Shown: in pieces, positions 21,571 through 33,318 of the stretch
How positions within the stretch are numbered: position 1 is the stretch's first letter
Layout: each line of letters begins with the position of its first letter
Source: Hemicordylus capensis
Taxonomy: Eukaryota > Chordata > Lepidosauria > Squamata > Cordylidae
Direction: 5' to 3'
NCBI RefSeq assembly: GCF_027244095.1
Contig: NC_069661.1
Span: forward strand, 118,674,001-118,738,000
DNA: 64,000 nucleotides
Made by a program: the position numbers and the translations under genes
Notes under the pieces: generated by a model
Told to the model about the DNA's origin: nothing
The model's database searches: none
Seen by the model: only the letters and a program-made list of their open reading frames with translations

Positions 21571-23960
21571 TAGGTTCTGAAACAAAAAGTCTCTTTAACC
21601 CGTCAAAGGCCTGTTGTGCTTCTGGTCCCCACTGGAATGAAGTTTTGCTTCTAAGCAAATCTGAAAAAGGGGCTGTGAGGTGAGCGAAGCCAACAATAGT
21701 AGTTCGCAAATCCCAGAAAGCGCTGGACATCTTTCACATTTCGGGGGGGTTGCCAGGATACCACTGCCTCTATCTTTTCTGGATCCATCTCAGTTCTCTT
21801 GAGTGAAATATGATGTCCTAAAAAGTCCACCTCCAGAAGATCGAATGCACACTTTTTACATTTAGCATACAAATGGTATTCCCGTAGCCTCTGTAAAACA
21901 GCCCGAACATGAACATAATGGGCTTGTGGTGTTGGAGAATAAATCAAGACATCACCCAAATAAACAATCATAAATCTATCCAGATAATCCCAGAAAATAT
22001 TATTCATTAGATGTTGAAAAACCTCGGGGGCGTTATATAAACCGAATGGCATTACTTTATATTCATAATGCCCATACCAGGTCTGAAATGCCGTTTTCCA
22101 TTCATCCCCCTTTCTGATGCACACCAAATTGTACACACCTTTCAAAGCCAATTTGGTAGAAATGGTGGCACCCTGAAGTCTCTCCAAGAGTTCTACAATG
22201 AGAGGCAGCGGATAACAATTTTGAATGGTGATTTTATTAAGGGCCTGATAATCATTACAAAAATCTCAGTTCCCTGCAATTTTTCTTTACAAATAGGACT
22301 GGTGCAGTGACAGGAGAAGAGGAGGGTTGAATAAAACCCTTCCTCAAATTATTTTCAAAGGAATCTCGCAGAGCAGCCAACTCTGGTTCAGATAGGGAGT
22401 AAATTCTCCCCACTGGCAGTACTGCTCCAGGTACAAGATCAATAGCACGATCATATGGTCTATGCGAGGGTAATTGATCGGCTTCCTTCTTATCAAATAC
22501 ATCAGCAAAGTCCATCAGAATACATCAGAATACTTCTCAGGCGACTTCGCTGTAGAAACTGAGGATGTTGATTCCATCCCCACCTTGGCCAAGACTGGCC
22601 AGCAATGCTCGCGACAATGGTCTGACGAAAAAACCACTTCCCCTCGAGACCACGTAATACAAGGGTCACATAAAGAAAGCCAATTCACCTGCAAGACCAA
22701 AGGATAGGGTGAAATAGTAGTCCTCAAAAAATGAATTATCTCCATATGTTCCTGGATTTCCAACTTGAGAGGCTCGGTCTGCTCAGTTACAGGCCCTGAA
22801 ACTAGGGGTTGCCCGTCCACTGCCAGAGGAGATTCCAACAGTTTCTAGTGAATCTGGTGGGCATTGGCCAAATCACAGTCTATGAAGTTACTGGAAGCTC
22901 TGGAGTTGACCATGACAACAGTCCTCACTGGCATTTGCCCCGGGCAACAAAATGTGACCTGCAAACAGAGTGAGGAGGGGTGGGATCTGATAGGAGCCCC
23001 TACTTGACTCCTACAACCCAGACTTAGGATCCCAACTAAGGCCGGGCAGAGTCGTTTCCCGAAACAGCAGGGTGGGACTGCTTTACAGGGCAAGCATTTG
23101 CACAGTGTCTTCCCTGACCACAGTACAGACACAGTCCTGCTTGCCTGCGACAATTCTTCTCTTCCACAATTAGTCAAGGACATGCTGCTCCCAGCTGCAT
23201 GAGTTCCTCCCCCAACCTATCTGAAGCAGCCAGGGTCACTGAAGGAGTGGCCCTAGGAAGCAGTCTAGCCCCCCTTCTTCCTGCCGACGTCTGGCGGAAA
23301 AGCGGATGGCTTTCTAGCTGGCCATCAATCCTCATGCCTAGTTCTATCAAGGCTTTGAGAGTAGGAGGTTGCTCTGCCCTCGCAAGTTCATCCAGGACTT
23401 TGTCTGACAAACCCTCCTGACATTGTTCCATAAGAGCTGCACCATTCCAATCTAAGTCTTGGCTCAACAAAAGAAAGGAACTGGCATACACAGCTACAGA
23501 GTCTTTTCCTTGATGCAAATGTCAAATCTGCCTGTTGGCAGTCTCTGCCTTTGAAGGATCTTCATAAGTGGCCCACAACTCAGCCACAAAATCTGCATAG
23601 TTTACAAGAAGAGGTGCTCCTTGAAGCAAAAAGGGAGTAGCCCATTTGGCTGCAGGCCCAGTCAGGAGGCTTATAACAAACCCCACTTTAAATCAATCAT
23701 TTGGAAAGTCCTCTGCTGTTAATTGCATGAAGAGTTCACACTGTGCTAAGGAAGCATAGAACTTAGCCAGAGATCCATCAAACTTATCTGGAACTGCCAC
23801 AGGGCAATTAGGATTTACAGCCAGACATTGAGCCACTAACTGCGTTTGAAGAGCTCTACCACAGTGGTTAACTGGTCAACCTGGTTTTGGATGGGTTCTG
23901 TCATCTTCCCTGGGCACTCCAAGAATTAAAGGGGCTGGAAACAAGCTGTCACAAGCTCAC
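21545..23960 (-). mobile_element. Ty3/gypsy LTR-retrotransposon fossil
   Basis: Minus-strand relic of a vertebrate Ty3/gypsy element. In transcription order it shows a gag-like part with a zinc knuckle (about 23,960-23,040), a protease-like region, and the start of the reverse transcriptase (about 22,515-21,550). RNase H, integrase and recognisable LTRs were not seen. It abuts an L2-like LINE at its downstream edge. It is broken, with several breaks plus the missing 3' half, and looks moderately old. Confidence 0.82.
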
Positions 23961-24614
23961 TCGACGGCTTTATATCTGCCATATGGGCAACCCCCCCGCC
24001 CCGCCGTCAAATACCAGGGAATCGATCCAGCCAAAGCTTAGCACTTTTAAATCTCATGTATTTTGAAATCATTGGAGCCTAACGGTTCTAACCTTGAGCA
24101 GGGAGTGATGGAATAATGTCCCAGGTTGTTTGGATTCCCAGAGCTTCCTTAGTAGGTAAGAGGATTGTTCTATAGCCTTGGAAGTCTCATGTATCTCCCT
24201 CAGTAACCCAACAGTCAATGACATGTTTAATCTTTTTGGCAAAGTAAATAAATATCATACAGAATAGAGACTGCTAAGACCTTCCCCTTCACTTCCATAT
24301 AGCACCATTTTCTGTGCCGAGGAGCGACACATTTTGCCATCAGCTTGTATGCAGCCCAGACTATGTTGTTGCCACTCTATGCCTTCCCCCTCCCTCCCCA
24401 CCACTTTCTGGCTTTTCCCCTCAGGGAGCCCCTTAACATTTCTTCCTCCTCTCTTTATGGCCTCATTATCAAGGAGGTAACAAATCTGTGTTTGAGTTAT
24501 ACCATCTCAGGTGTGTGTGTGTGTGTGTGCAAATAATAAAATGTTTTTCCATACAAAGAATATGGATAGAGTGCATAGGCCCTCTCTCACAACACTTGAA
24601 CCAGGGGTCATCCC

Positions 24615-24615
<1 letters not shown>
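23961..24615. other. Unassigned DNA next to the gypsy fossil
   Basis: May include leader sequence of the fossil, but no LTR boundaries could be recognised. A short TG run lies at 24,511-24,528. Confidence 0.35.
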
Positions 24616-24649
<34 letters not shown>

Positions 24650-24650
24650 G
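24616..24650. repeat. (TTA)n microsatellite
   Basis: About eleven TTA units. Together with the CTA/TTA run at 24,899-24,932 it brackets a GC-rich insert. Confidence 0.95.
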
Positions 24651-24898
24651 CGTGCGTGTGACGTATGCGGCGCCAGGCGCGCGCGCGCCGCAGCGCACGC
24701 ATGTGTGTTGGCTTCTAAGCTACTTCCGGGCAACGACGGGGGCTGGGGCGACAGGGAAGAACGCTGCCGCCCCGAAAACTACGATTTTAAAAGCAGCGCC
24801 GGAGGGGGAAGAGCGGCGGGAGGGGTAAGTTCTACCCCCCCGCCCTTAAAGATAGCCACCCCCCCTTGCCAGTCCGGATGGATCCGGACCAATGCACA
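24651..24898. mobile_element. CpG-rich insert, probable hAT-type fragment
   Basis: A 250-bp GC- and CpG-rich block (gcgcgcgcgccgcagcgcac, cgacgggggctggggcgac) between two TTA runs in AT-rich surroundings. Its right edge, read in reverse, is tggtgtgcattggtccggat, which resembles the GTGTGCA ends of hAT MITEs in this window. No second terminus was found. A host promoter CpG island is the alternative, but no gene is attached. Confidence 0.45.
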
Positions 24899-25110
24899 CC
24901 ACTACTACTACTACTATTATTATTATTATTATTTACATTTTATATCCCAATCTTCCTCCAAGGAGCCCAGAGCGGTGTACTACATACTTAGGTTTCTCCT
25001 CACAACAACCCTGTGAAGTAGGTTAGGCTGAGAGAGAAGTGACTGGCCCAGAGTCACTCAGCAAGTATCATGGCTGAATGGGCATTTGAACTTAGGTCTC
25101 CCCGGTCTAT
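24899..25110 (-). mobile_element. tRNA-derived SINE with TAA tail, 5' truncated
   Basis: In reverse orientation it shares gagtgactctgggccagt-type text, ccagagcggtgtactacata and caaccctgtgaagtaggtta with the copies at 33.06-33.32 and 57.61-57.84 kb. The tail lies at the left as (TAGTAATAA)n. Confidence 0.8.
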
Positions 25111-25115
25111 GGAAT

Positions 25116-25189
25116 TCTCTGCCACAGGATACGAATATGATGAATATTTATATACCGCTTTTCAACAAAAGTTCCAAAAGCAGCTTGCT

Positions 25190-25225
<36 letters not shown>

Positions 25226-25385
25226 AATAAAATGGCTCCCTGTCCCCAAAGGGCTCACAATCTAAAAAAGAAAAGATAGACACCAGCAACAGCCACTGGA
25301 GGGATGTTGTGCTGGGGATGGATAGGGCCAGTTACTCTCTTCCTGCTAAATAAAGATAATCACCACTTTAAAAAGGTACCCAAGT
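25116..25385 (-). mobile_element. LINE 3'UTR fragment (AGGGAGCCAT family)
   Basis: In reverse it reads gtgagccctttggggacagg, ccatttt and gcggtatataaat. The same 3' end recurs at 29.71, 33.43, 53.6 and 58.56 kb, always with a short A/T repeat tail. A TAGA tetranucleotide run has expanded inside it. Confidence 0.7.
25191..25225. repeat. (TAGA)n microsatellite
   Basis: About nine units, inside a LINE 3' fragment. Confidence 0.95.
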
Positions 25386-25503
25386 AGGAGGTCAAGAACG
25401 TGAGCTGTGAGCCAAAAAGCTCCTCTGTTCAAATCTAACCTCAGGCACGAACTCAGTAGGTGGCTTTGGGTAAGCTACTATGTCTCAGTTCCCACGTCTG
25501 TAA

Positions 25504-25953
25504 TGGGGTGTGCACAGATCAATGTTTGCTGTTCAGTCCAAATTCACACCAAAATGTGGGTCCGCAAACCGGTTCAGCTCATTCAGCGGTTCAGCTTGAA
25601 CCGGTTTGGCAGTTTGAGGGCTGGTGAGGGCAGTGCCAGCAGCAGGTGGAGGGGGGTGAGAGAGGCACCATTAAAAGTAAATTAGCAGGTCCAACAGCCT
25701 TTGTGCTGGTGGTATAGCTCTGGCATGCGCCTGGCCTCTGCACATGCACGGAGGCCAGATGCGTGCGGTAGGCACCCTGCCACCATGCGGGCGCGCCGCC
25801 ACACCTGGAAGCTGCCTGGAGTGGTAATACTGTTGGTAAGGACCTACAATTTTACTTTTAATGGTGCCTCTCATTGCTCCCATCAGTTTGCGGACTCATG
25901 GTTCAGTCCGAATTCGAACCAAATGGTGAACATTGGTTTGTACACACCCCTAA
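25504..25953. mobile_element. Non-autonomous hAT-like element (GGGGTGTGCAC ends)
   Basis: Left end ggggtgtgcacagatcaatg and right end cattggtttgtacacacccc are inverted copies. Repeated gaaccggtt words lie inside both ends. An internal inverted pair, gcaccattaaaagtaaatt near 25,670 and attttacttttaatggtgc near 25,850, makes most of the element foldable. No perfect target duplication was seen. Confidence 0.7.
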
Positions 25954-27160
25954 TCTTAATATGTGGATAATGAGTTGATATACAAGTGAAATATCTGTGG
26001 AACACTTTGAATGTTCCAGGAATTAAATACATGCTAAATAGATTATTACAGCAAGTGCTTTCAGAAAATGTAGGTGGCTTGCCCTCTGAGAAATGCCAGC
26101 CGTGGAGATTACACTGCTCACACTGGCCTGATGTATAGGAGAATCTTCATGTTCACATGAAGCCTCTTTGTACACAGGCAGTGTACCTTTGGGCAGAGAT
26201 GCTCAGGTACTGCAGTTCTTTCAATACTTCATGACTGGTTCTAGTATTAAAACTAGAAGCTTGGATTGAAGCCTTTTGACCCTTTATATACTGCTACTTT
26301 ATTCATCCAGTTTTCTTTCCCATTCACATTCTCTCATGAAAGTACATTTCCGTTCCTTTTACGATCTGCTTCATTCATTCTCTGCTTCATTCATTCACCC
26401 ACTTGGCACTGGAACAAGCCACACACCTACTTCATTGCATAAGAACCTCCTGGGGATATAGTAATAAGTCAACAGTTACTTCTTCAAATTCACTCCCTCT
26501 TTCAGTGAAGGCCAATGACTGACAACCACCTGATATCACCTCACTTGTCTCTGGCCAACCATCGCAGCAGTTTAGTGATCAGTCCCTGTGCACATTTTAC
26601 ACATTCATCTCAGTTCATAGGGACAGTTTATGAGCTCAGATAACAAGTTCCACACCCTTTGATTTGTTAACTCATAGCTGATGGAGCCTGAAGCAATGCA
26701 ACTCCTTACTTGTTCGCTGCTCTGCTACTTCTGTTGGCCACTGTTGGTGTTTCTGGAATTCTTTCCTTCCTCCTGGGTATCTCCAAGTGTGGCACTCTTT
26801 TGATTTTATTAAAAGAAGGGCATAGATGAGATTCTATGAGATGAGATTTTCTGTTAAGAGAGCAGGAAGTGCTACATGTTTTGGCTTGTGACACTTCCTT
26901 CCACTCACCTCTGCAGGGTGGGGCAGCCATATATCACTATGGCTTTCATTCAGGTGTTTGATTTCTCCTCAGGGACTAAGAGACATTATGGAAAAGCTCA
27001 GGACTTATTCAGAAGGCTAAACTCAGGGTTAATCTATCACCACATATATTAGTAGTAATCTAATGTCTACATGCCCTCCCCCAAGTCCTGCTATGCCACC
27101 TCATTGTGGCGTGTGTGTGTGTGTTCCTGGAAGGGAGGAGCGAAGTAAGCTGGGAGGCAT
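25954..27160. other. Unassigned DNA
   Basis: About 1.2 kb without a gene or recognised repeat; a short TG run occurs near 27,112. Confidence 0.4.
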
Positions 27161-28191
27161 ACTCCCAGTAGGGTCACCCAAAGCGCAAAGGTCATCCCAG
27201 ATGCCCAGCTAAAGCAAGCAGGCACCTATATTGGGCAGCAGCAATGTGGGAAGGTGATGGAGGCAGACGATCCCTTCAGTGACAATGACAAAGATATCAT
27301 TTCATATTGTGCAGGAGGAGGCAATGGTAAACCACTCCTGTATTTTACCAAGAAAACCGCATGGATAGACAAAATAGAATGATTGTCAATGTAGTGCTGG
27401 GTGATGGGCCCCTCAAGTCGGATGGTACTCAACATGCTATGGAGGAAGAGCTGAGGATCTTTCAGAGTACCAAAAAGAAGTCAATATGTGCTTTATTGAC
27501 TGCAAAAAAGACTTTGATTGTGTTGACCATGTCAAGTTGTGGAATATCATTAGGAAAATGGGTGTCCCAGAACATCTCATTGTTCTCATGAGAAACCTAT
27601 ACACAGGACAGGAAGCCACAGTTCAGACAGAACATGGTGAAACAGACTGGTTCCAGATCGGCAAAGGAGTAAGACAAGGCTGTATACTTTCTCCTTATTT
27701 ATTCAACTTATACGCTGAACATATACTGAGAGAAGCTGGATTGGAAGAAGATGAGCGTGGTTTTAAACTTGGCGGAAGAAACATCAATAACTTGTGCTAC
27801 ACTTAAAAAATGGGACTACTGTATGACTAAATGTAAAGAGGACTAAACTAACGACAACGGGTACAGCAGCCAGCCTCAGACTGGATAATAAAGACGCTGA
27901 AGTGGTGGACAGCTTCTGCCTTTTAGGATTGACCATCAACAGTCAAGCATCTAGCAGTCAAGAAATATGCTGCAGACTAGCACTTGGTAGGGTTGCAATG
28001 AAAGCCTTGGAAAGGATATTTAGATGCCATGACGTGTCTCTATACCTACAATGATTAGAATTGTTCGGACAATGGGTTTTCCTGTGACACTCTATGGATG
28101 CGAAAGCTGGACTTTGAAGAAGCAAGATAGAAAACGTATTGATGCTTTTGAACTTTGGTGCTGGAAAAGACATTTGAGGATACCATGGACA

Positions 28192-29250
28192 CAGAGGCAT
28201 ATCTAGGGAAAATAGCGCCTAGGGCAAACACTGAAATTGCGCCCCCTGTCCAAGCATCTGACACCCATCTTTCAGATAACTTTACCATAATATCAGCTGA
28301 AAAATACAAGTCAGGCTCGTTAATCTTTTAATATTTCAAAAACTATTTTAGCAGTGGACTTAGCCAGATCAAAAAATTCTGGAAAACTACAAATTTCAGT
28401 ATGCTGGGGCTCATGAAATACCCCAATACTATGTGGAGGTGTACTTGGAAAACTAAACACAAGTGCCTGTCTAATTCTCTACTATGTATTGTAGCATCAC
28501 CATTACATAAGTTTTAAAAATAAATGGAGAATTTGACTTTTCCCAGATACTCTGTAAATAATTAAAGGATATGCAGAGTAAACTGTGTCACTGCTTGGAA
28601 TATATTCTAGTCTTTCAGAAAGACAGTTAAAATGAGAGAAAGAGAGCAAGAAACTCCCAGTGGGCCTTAATATTAAGGATTTCACACTGATTCAAAGACA
28701 AATTCACCATTAATAGCCATATTAGCAAGACATCACATTTAACTCACTTATCACAAGAAGCAAAGTAAGAGCAAATGAATACAATCCTAGCTCTTAAAAG
28801 AGCATCAGCTCAGTATTCACAAGCCCTGCTTCTCTGTACATAGTGCCAATCTGAATATGTGTACAGTGACTTATATTATATATTATTATTTTTTTACCTG
28901 TAGCCCCTTCGGGGGGCTTCCTAAAGGCTGGGGGGTTTGCAAAGGTTCCTCCTCCCCCCACTGGCCTCTAGGGCCTCGCAGGGACCATTTGAGCATGTGC
29001 GGTGGCCATTTTAAAAAATCTTTTTTTTTAAATGGCCACTGAAAACAAAATGGCCACCGTGCATGCTCAAATGGCCTCTGCCAGGCTTGGCATGACCTAG
29101 GGCCTCACAGAGGCCATCTGAGCATGCACGGTGGCCATTTTGTTTTTGGCAGCCTTTTTTAAAAAAAAAATAATTTTACAAAATGGTGCCCCCCTTCAAG
29201 TGGCACCCAGGGCACGTGCCCTGCCTGCCCTGCCCCTAGATATGCCCCTG
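28192..29250. mobile_element. Non-autonomous hAT element inside BovB
   Basis: Ends cagaggcatatctaggg and ccctagatatgcccctg are inverted copies. A perfect 8-bp target duplication, catggaca, flanks it (28,184-28,191; 29,251-29,258). The interior has short inverted blocks built on aaatggccac and gagcatgc words (28,985-29,150). Confidence 0.93.
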
Positions 29251-29290
29251 CATGGACAGCCAGGAAAACAAACAAATGGATCATAGAACA

Positions 29291-29410
29291 AATCAATCCA
29301 GAATTTTTACTCGAGGCACAAATGACCAGGCTCAAACTATCATACTTTGGAATCAATCCAGAATTTTCACTCGAGGCACAAATGACCAGGCAAAAACTAT
29401 CATACTTTGG
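29291..29410 (+). repeat. 60-bp tandem duplication in BovB
   Basis: Two head-to-tail 60-bp units starting aatcaatccagaatttt differ at about three positions. The length is 20 codons, so the duplication keeps frame. It encodes a repeat of the segment that reads AQMTRLKLSYFG-like in BovB. Confidence 0.9.
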
Positions 29411-29709
29411 ACACATTATGCAAAAACCCAGCTCCCTGGAGAAGTTCATAATGCTGAGAAAATTTGAAGGAAAGAAAAGAAGAGGATGACCAGCAGCAAA
29501 GTGGATGGACTCGATTACAACAACAATGAATGCACCACTGCAAAACCTTAATAACACATCCTGGCCCCTGGCCCCTCTGCACGCCCAGCACAGGAAAAGT
29601 GGTCAACTGCAGGGAAGCTAAGTCCGAAGCACCTTCCCTGCAGCCCGCTCTGGAGCCCTTCTCACTGGTTGTGAGAAGAGGCTCAGAATCAAATTTAAGC
29701 TGATTGACA

Positions 29710-29710
29710 A

Positions 29711-29746
<36 letters not shown>

Positions 29747-29995
29747 TAATAATTCGATTTCTATACCGCCCTTCCAAAAATGACTCAGGGTGGTTTACAA
29801 AGAGAAATAACAAATAAGATGGCTCCCTGTCCCCAAAGGGCTCACATTCTAAAAAGAAACAGAAGACACACACCAGCAACAGTCACTGGAAGTACTGTGC
29901 TGGGGGTGGATAGGGCCAGTTACTCTCCCCCTGCTAAATAAAGAGAATCACCACGGTAAAAGGTGCCTCTTTGCCCAGTTAGCAGGTAGTGGGGC
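29710..29995 (-). mobile_element. LINE 3'UTR fragment with TAA tail
   Basis: In reverse it reads tttagcagggggagagtaac, gtgagccctttggggacagg, gtaaaccaccctgagtcatt, ggaagggcggtatagaaatc, then a (TAA)n tail. Same family as 25.1 and 58.56 kb. Confidence 0.75.
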
Positions 29996-30273
29996 TAATG
30001 AACCCCAAGCATAATTTTGGAACCTTATGGATTTGAAACCGATCCACCAGTAGCAGGTTTATTTAAACAGACAGTAGAACACATTTTCTGATTCATAACT
30101 TGACCAAATAAGAACAATATCAACACTGTGCCACTGAAAATATTGATACATTTGCTGTGTTGCTTATTAGGGCTATATTAATAGGTTAAGGCTGAATTGA
30201 ATTGCTTGCATCTAGTTAATAATCAAATAGGTCAGTTATAAGTGAAAAGTGTTTGGGGGTTCATACCGCAAAG

Positions 30274-31481
30274 CAGGCGCGTAACAACGATAGGGCAAGG
30301 GGAGGCAGTTGTCTGGGGGCCCCACTGCCTGGAGGGGCCCCCCAGAGGCACCTCACGTGACTCCCCATTGCCGCCTGCCCAGCCCCAAGGCCCCTCAGCC
30401 ACTTGCCCTGTTCGCCGTCTCTCCAGCTTGTTCTCCTGGCCGGCAATGCAGGCAGCAGACAAGCTGCAAAGAGCTCCTTTTCTCCCGCCTCTCAGCTGAT
30501 CGGCGGGTGGGCGGGGCTTCCACGGAGGTCTGGTGTAGGCCTCTGTGAATCCTGAACTCCAGTAGGGCCCAAGCCAGCCAGGAAGGAGGAGGCAGCCAGA
30601 GAGGCCTCCACTGTTCTCTGCAGCAGAAGACCCCCTGCTGCCAGGTAGTGTGAACTCCTTTTTGTGGTTACCTTCCCCACCCCCCCACCCGGATATATAG
30701 GGATCTGCTTGCCATAGGGCTTTGATATGGGGGGGAGGGACTGAGAAGTCTCTGAATATTTATTTTTAAACAGCTTGGAAAATTTGCTGGCTTAAAAAAA
30801 CTTCTTAAAAGTCCTATAAGTGGCTTGTTTCATGGCAGAAAATTACAAAAACTTCTGGAAGAAACAGTATTATATTTATTTTATTCATTCATTTATAAAT
30901 GCACTTATGTTCAAGTTGTTTTGCAACCCAGAAGGTCTGAGTGAGAACTGTGAAGCATGTCTTCTGCTTTTATTTTATTTTATTTTTCTTGTGTGTGAAC
31001 TGCTCCCCAATAACTTGCAGGGACTTCAGGGTAAATCTGGCCAACATGTGAATGCAGCACCTCCATTCCAGAGGAGATGTGTCTTAAAGGGCTTTAAAAG
31101 CCTCCTGTGAAGAACCTCCTGGAATCGAACTTGACTGAATTTGTTCAGAATTCTGAGAAAACAAACATAGGCTCACCCTGCATGGTTGAAAGTCTCCTTG
31201 GCTAATCTGCAGCGAGGGGCCCATTTTAATCATTCATCTTTCTAGTGTGTTCTAGGCATTAAAAGTAAAACAAATGTATAGTACTCAATGTATATCACTA
31301 TATATTGTGAGGTGTGCGTGTGTGTATTCAGTGAAATGTATTTCCAGGCAGCATACTTATTTTGGAATATCAGACTTAAATCCTTGGGGGCCTGGGGTGT
31401 GCGGAGGCCCTGGACTTTGAGTGGGCGGGCCCCATTTTAAAATCTTGTCTCTGGGCCCACTCCAACCTTGCTACGCCCCTG
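30274..31481. mobile_element. Non-autonomous hAT element, 1.2 kb
   Basis: Ends caggcgcgtaacaacg and aaccttgctacgcccctg are inverted copies of the family termini. A perfect 8-bp target duplication, ccgcaaag, flanks it (30,266-30,273; 31,482-31,489). No transposase reading was recognised inside. The right half has the gggcccactcc words also found at the left end of the 18.49 kb copy. Confidence 0.92.
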
Positions 31482-31707
31482 CCGCAAAGTATGAGAGTTG
31501 GTCTCTTTTTACCACTTTCAGCCTATCAGACTGTTGGACTGGAATCTATTTTTCCTCCAAGACTTTTCCTCATACTAAGATTATGCAAGCATGGGATGAT
31601 TTGGGGCTTAAGTTAGGTGTGCAGGGCTCTGTTCCAGCTTTAAATTTCTCTCAGCAGCCTGTAGAATCAATTAGTCAAATGTTGGAGCCATCTCCTGTAC
31701 CTCTGGT

Positions 31708-31875
31708 CAGGGACGTAGCTAGGGGAGAGGGGGCTCATGTTCATCCCTCTCTCTGGTGGCCCCCCAGAGTGAGGGAGATAATGAAGACAATAGGGAGGGG
31801 TGGAGCTGGAGGGCCCTCGGGAGCTGGGGGCCTATGTTCTTTGAACCTTTTCGCTCAATTATAGCTACGCCCCTG
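31708..31875. mobile_element. Short non-autonomous hAT element
   Basis: 168 bp. Ends cagggacgtagctagggg and ttatagctacgcccctg are inverted copies. A perfect 8-bp target duplication, cctctggt, flanks it (31,700-31,707; 31,876-31,883). Confidence 0.94.
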
Positions 31876-31883
31876 CCTCTGGT

Positions 31884-32639
31884 ACAGTGTTTGGGGCAAC
31901 TGAGGCAGGAAATTTTAGATACAACTATCTATATAATTTTGAAAGTGGGTTTTACAGTAAAACAAAAGGGAAGTGGTGCACATGTATGCTTCAGCTCTCC
32001 AAAATAGATCTGCCTATTGCTCTGACTGTAAAGCAGGTTTGGTTCACGGTCTACTTTTTATTCAGTCGCTATCATATAACAGGAAGCCAAGTGGATTCCC
32101 TAAAACTTGATTAGACAAGGTTGTTTTGCTCTAGCATTGGTCCTCACCACAGTTTCTGTTCAGTGCAGTATGACTAATGCTTTTTATGCTGAGAAATCAG
32201 TTAGGTACCAGGTCTGGAGAGGTGGTGTGATTGAATGATTATGCCTCCTAATGATTCATAATAACATTATATAGTGGTGTAATCACAAATTCAGAAGTGC
32301 AGGCACTCACCATGCCAACCCACATAGTCACACCCACCCCAACAGCCCTGCCCTATAGCCACACCTACCTCAACAGCCACACCCCATAGCTGCTTCCCCA
32401 ATGCAAAAAATACCAAGCAAATGACCACTTTATATTATTTGTATTTTAAAGTGCAGTTTCATTGTTTTATGTGCAAACATGCAAGCTGTGGAAAAAAATC
32501 TTTTAAAAAAGAAACTTGTCCAAAATGTATTGGACTATATCAGCACCACCTGTCATTAATATTCTGAGGTAAAGCGGTGGTGATAAGAGCAGGGCACTAT
32601 ACAACTGGGAGGACACCCATCGTACAAGTGGCCACAGTG
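31884..32639. other. Unassigned DNA
   Basis: No gene recognised. A loose tandem of cacaccc/catagcc-type words occurs at about 32,320-32,395. Confidence 0.4.
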
Positions 32640-32885
32640 GACAATAATCAGGAATATTGGACCAACTTGTAAATGCTGGGGAAAGTTGAAGGAAAGAGAA
32701 GAAGAGGATCATGGCCAGCAGCAGCAAGGTGAATGGACTTGATTACAACAGCAATGAATGCATCACTGAGAGACCTTCAAGACCAAGTGGAAGACAGATC
32801 ATCCTGGAGAGAATCTATCTATGTGGTCGCTAAGAGTCAACACTGACTTGACGGCACTTAATCAATCAATCAATCAGTCGATCGA
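32640..32885 (+). mobile_element. BovB 3' end with (AATC)n tail
   Basis: Contains gattacaacagcaatgaatg, gatcatcctggagagaatct and gacttgacggcactta, the typical BovB 3' end, followed by an (AATC)n tail. 5' truncated. Confidence 0.88.
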
Positions 32886-32889
32886 TCAA

Positions 32890-33059
32890 GACCAACATCA
32901 GCAGGAGAGCCAAAGTGGGGCAGCCCCAGCCTACACTGAATAGCAGCAGCACTCCAGTGTTTCAGGTGGGAGCCTTCCCCAGCCCTAGAGAGATGCCAGG
33001 AGTGGAATCCAGGACCTTCTGGGAAAGATGCAGATGCTCTTCCACTGAGCTATGGCACC

Positions 33060-33060
<1 letters not shown>
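32890..33060 (-). mobile_element. tRNA-derived SINE
   Basis: In reverse, ccatagctcagtggaagagc serves as box A and aggtcctggattccactcc as box B. It is related to the SINE at 11.17 kb. It abuts a TTA run that belongs to the next SINE. Confidence 0.7.
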
Positions 33061-33114
<54 letters not shown>

Positions 33115-33318
33115 ATTTATATCCCACTCTTCCTCCAAGGAGCCCAGAGCGGTGTACTACATCCTTGAGTTTCTCTTTCACAACAACCCTGTGAAGTAGG
33201 TTAGGCTGAGAGAGAAGTGATTGGCCCAGAGTCACCCAGCTAGTATTATGGCTAAATGGGGATTTGAAATTGGGTCTCCCCGATCCTAGTCCAGCACTCT
33301 AACCACTACACCACCATT
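33061..33318 (-). mobile_element. tRNA-derived SINE with TAA tail, near full length
   Basis: In reverse it starts tggtggtgtagtggttagag, continues gtgctggactaggatcgggg, gggtgactctgggccaat, ctcacagggttgttgtg-type text and ggctccttggaggaagagtg, and ends in a (TAA)n tail of about 17 units. Same family as 57.61 kb. Confidence 0.85.

Larger units (their letters stand above)
27161..29570 (+). mobile_element. BovB (RTE-clade) LINE, internally deleted and interrupted
   Basis: The 5' part (27,225-27,470) has ggaggaggcaatggtaaacc and atgggcccctcaagtcgga, familiar from squamate BovB/SINE sequences. The endonuclease is missing: at about 27,475 the sequence jumps into the RT. The open stretch 27,486-27,806 reads CFIDCKKDFDCVDHVKLW, GQEATVQTEHGETDWFQIGK, GVRQGCILSPYLFNLYAEH and GRNINNLCYT, ending at the expected FADD position. 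The later text YGCESWTLKKQDRKRIDAF and LWCWKRH (28,090-28,180) follows. A hAT element then intervenes (28,192-29,250) and the C-terminal part resumes to about 29,560. The usual 3' tail is absent. Confidence 0.85.

Noticed and set aside
23961-24300. LTR of the gypsy fossil
   Set aside because: No paired terminal repeat or clear LTR border could be recognised.
24651-24898. CpG island of a host promoter
   Set aside because: No attached exon or ORF; the edge resembles a transposon end and the block lies between SINE-type repeats.
30242-30680. ORFs in the GC-rich part near 30.4 kb
   Set aside because: They lie in the left half of a hAT element and read open on both strands without a domain.
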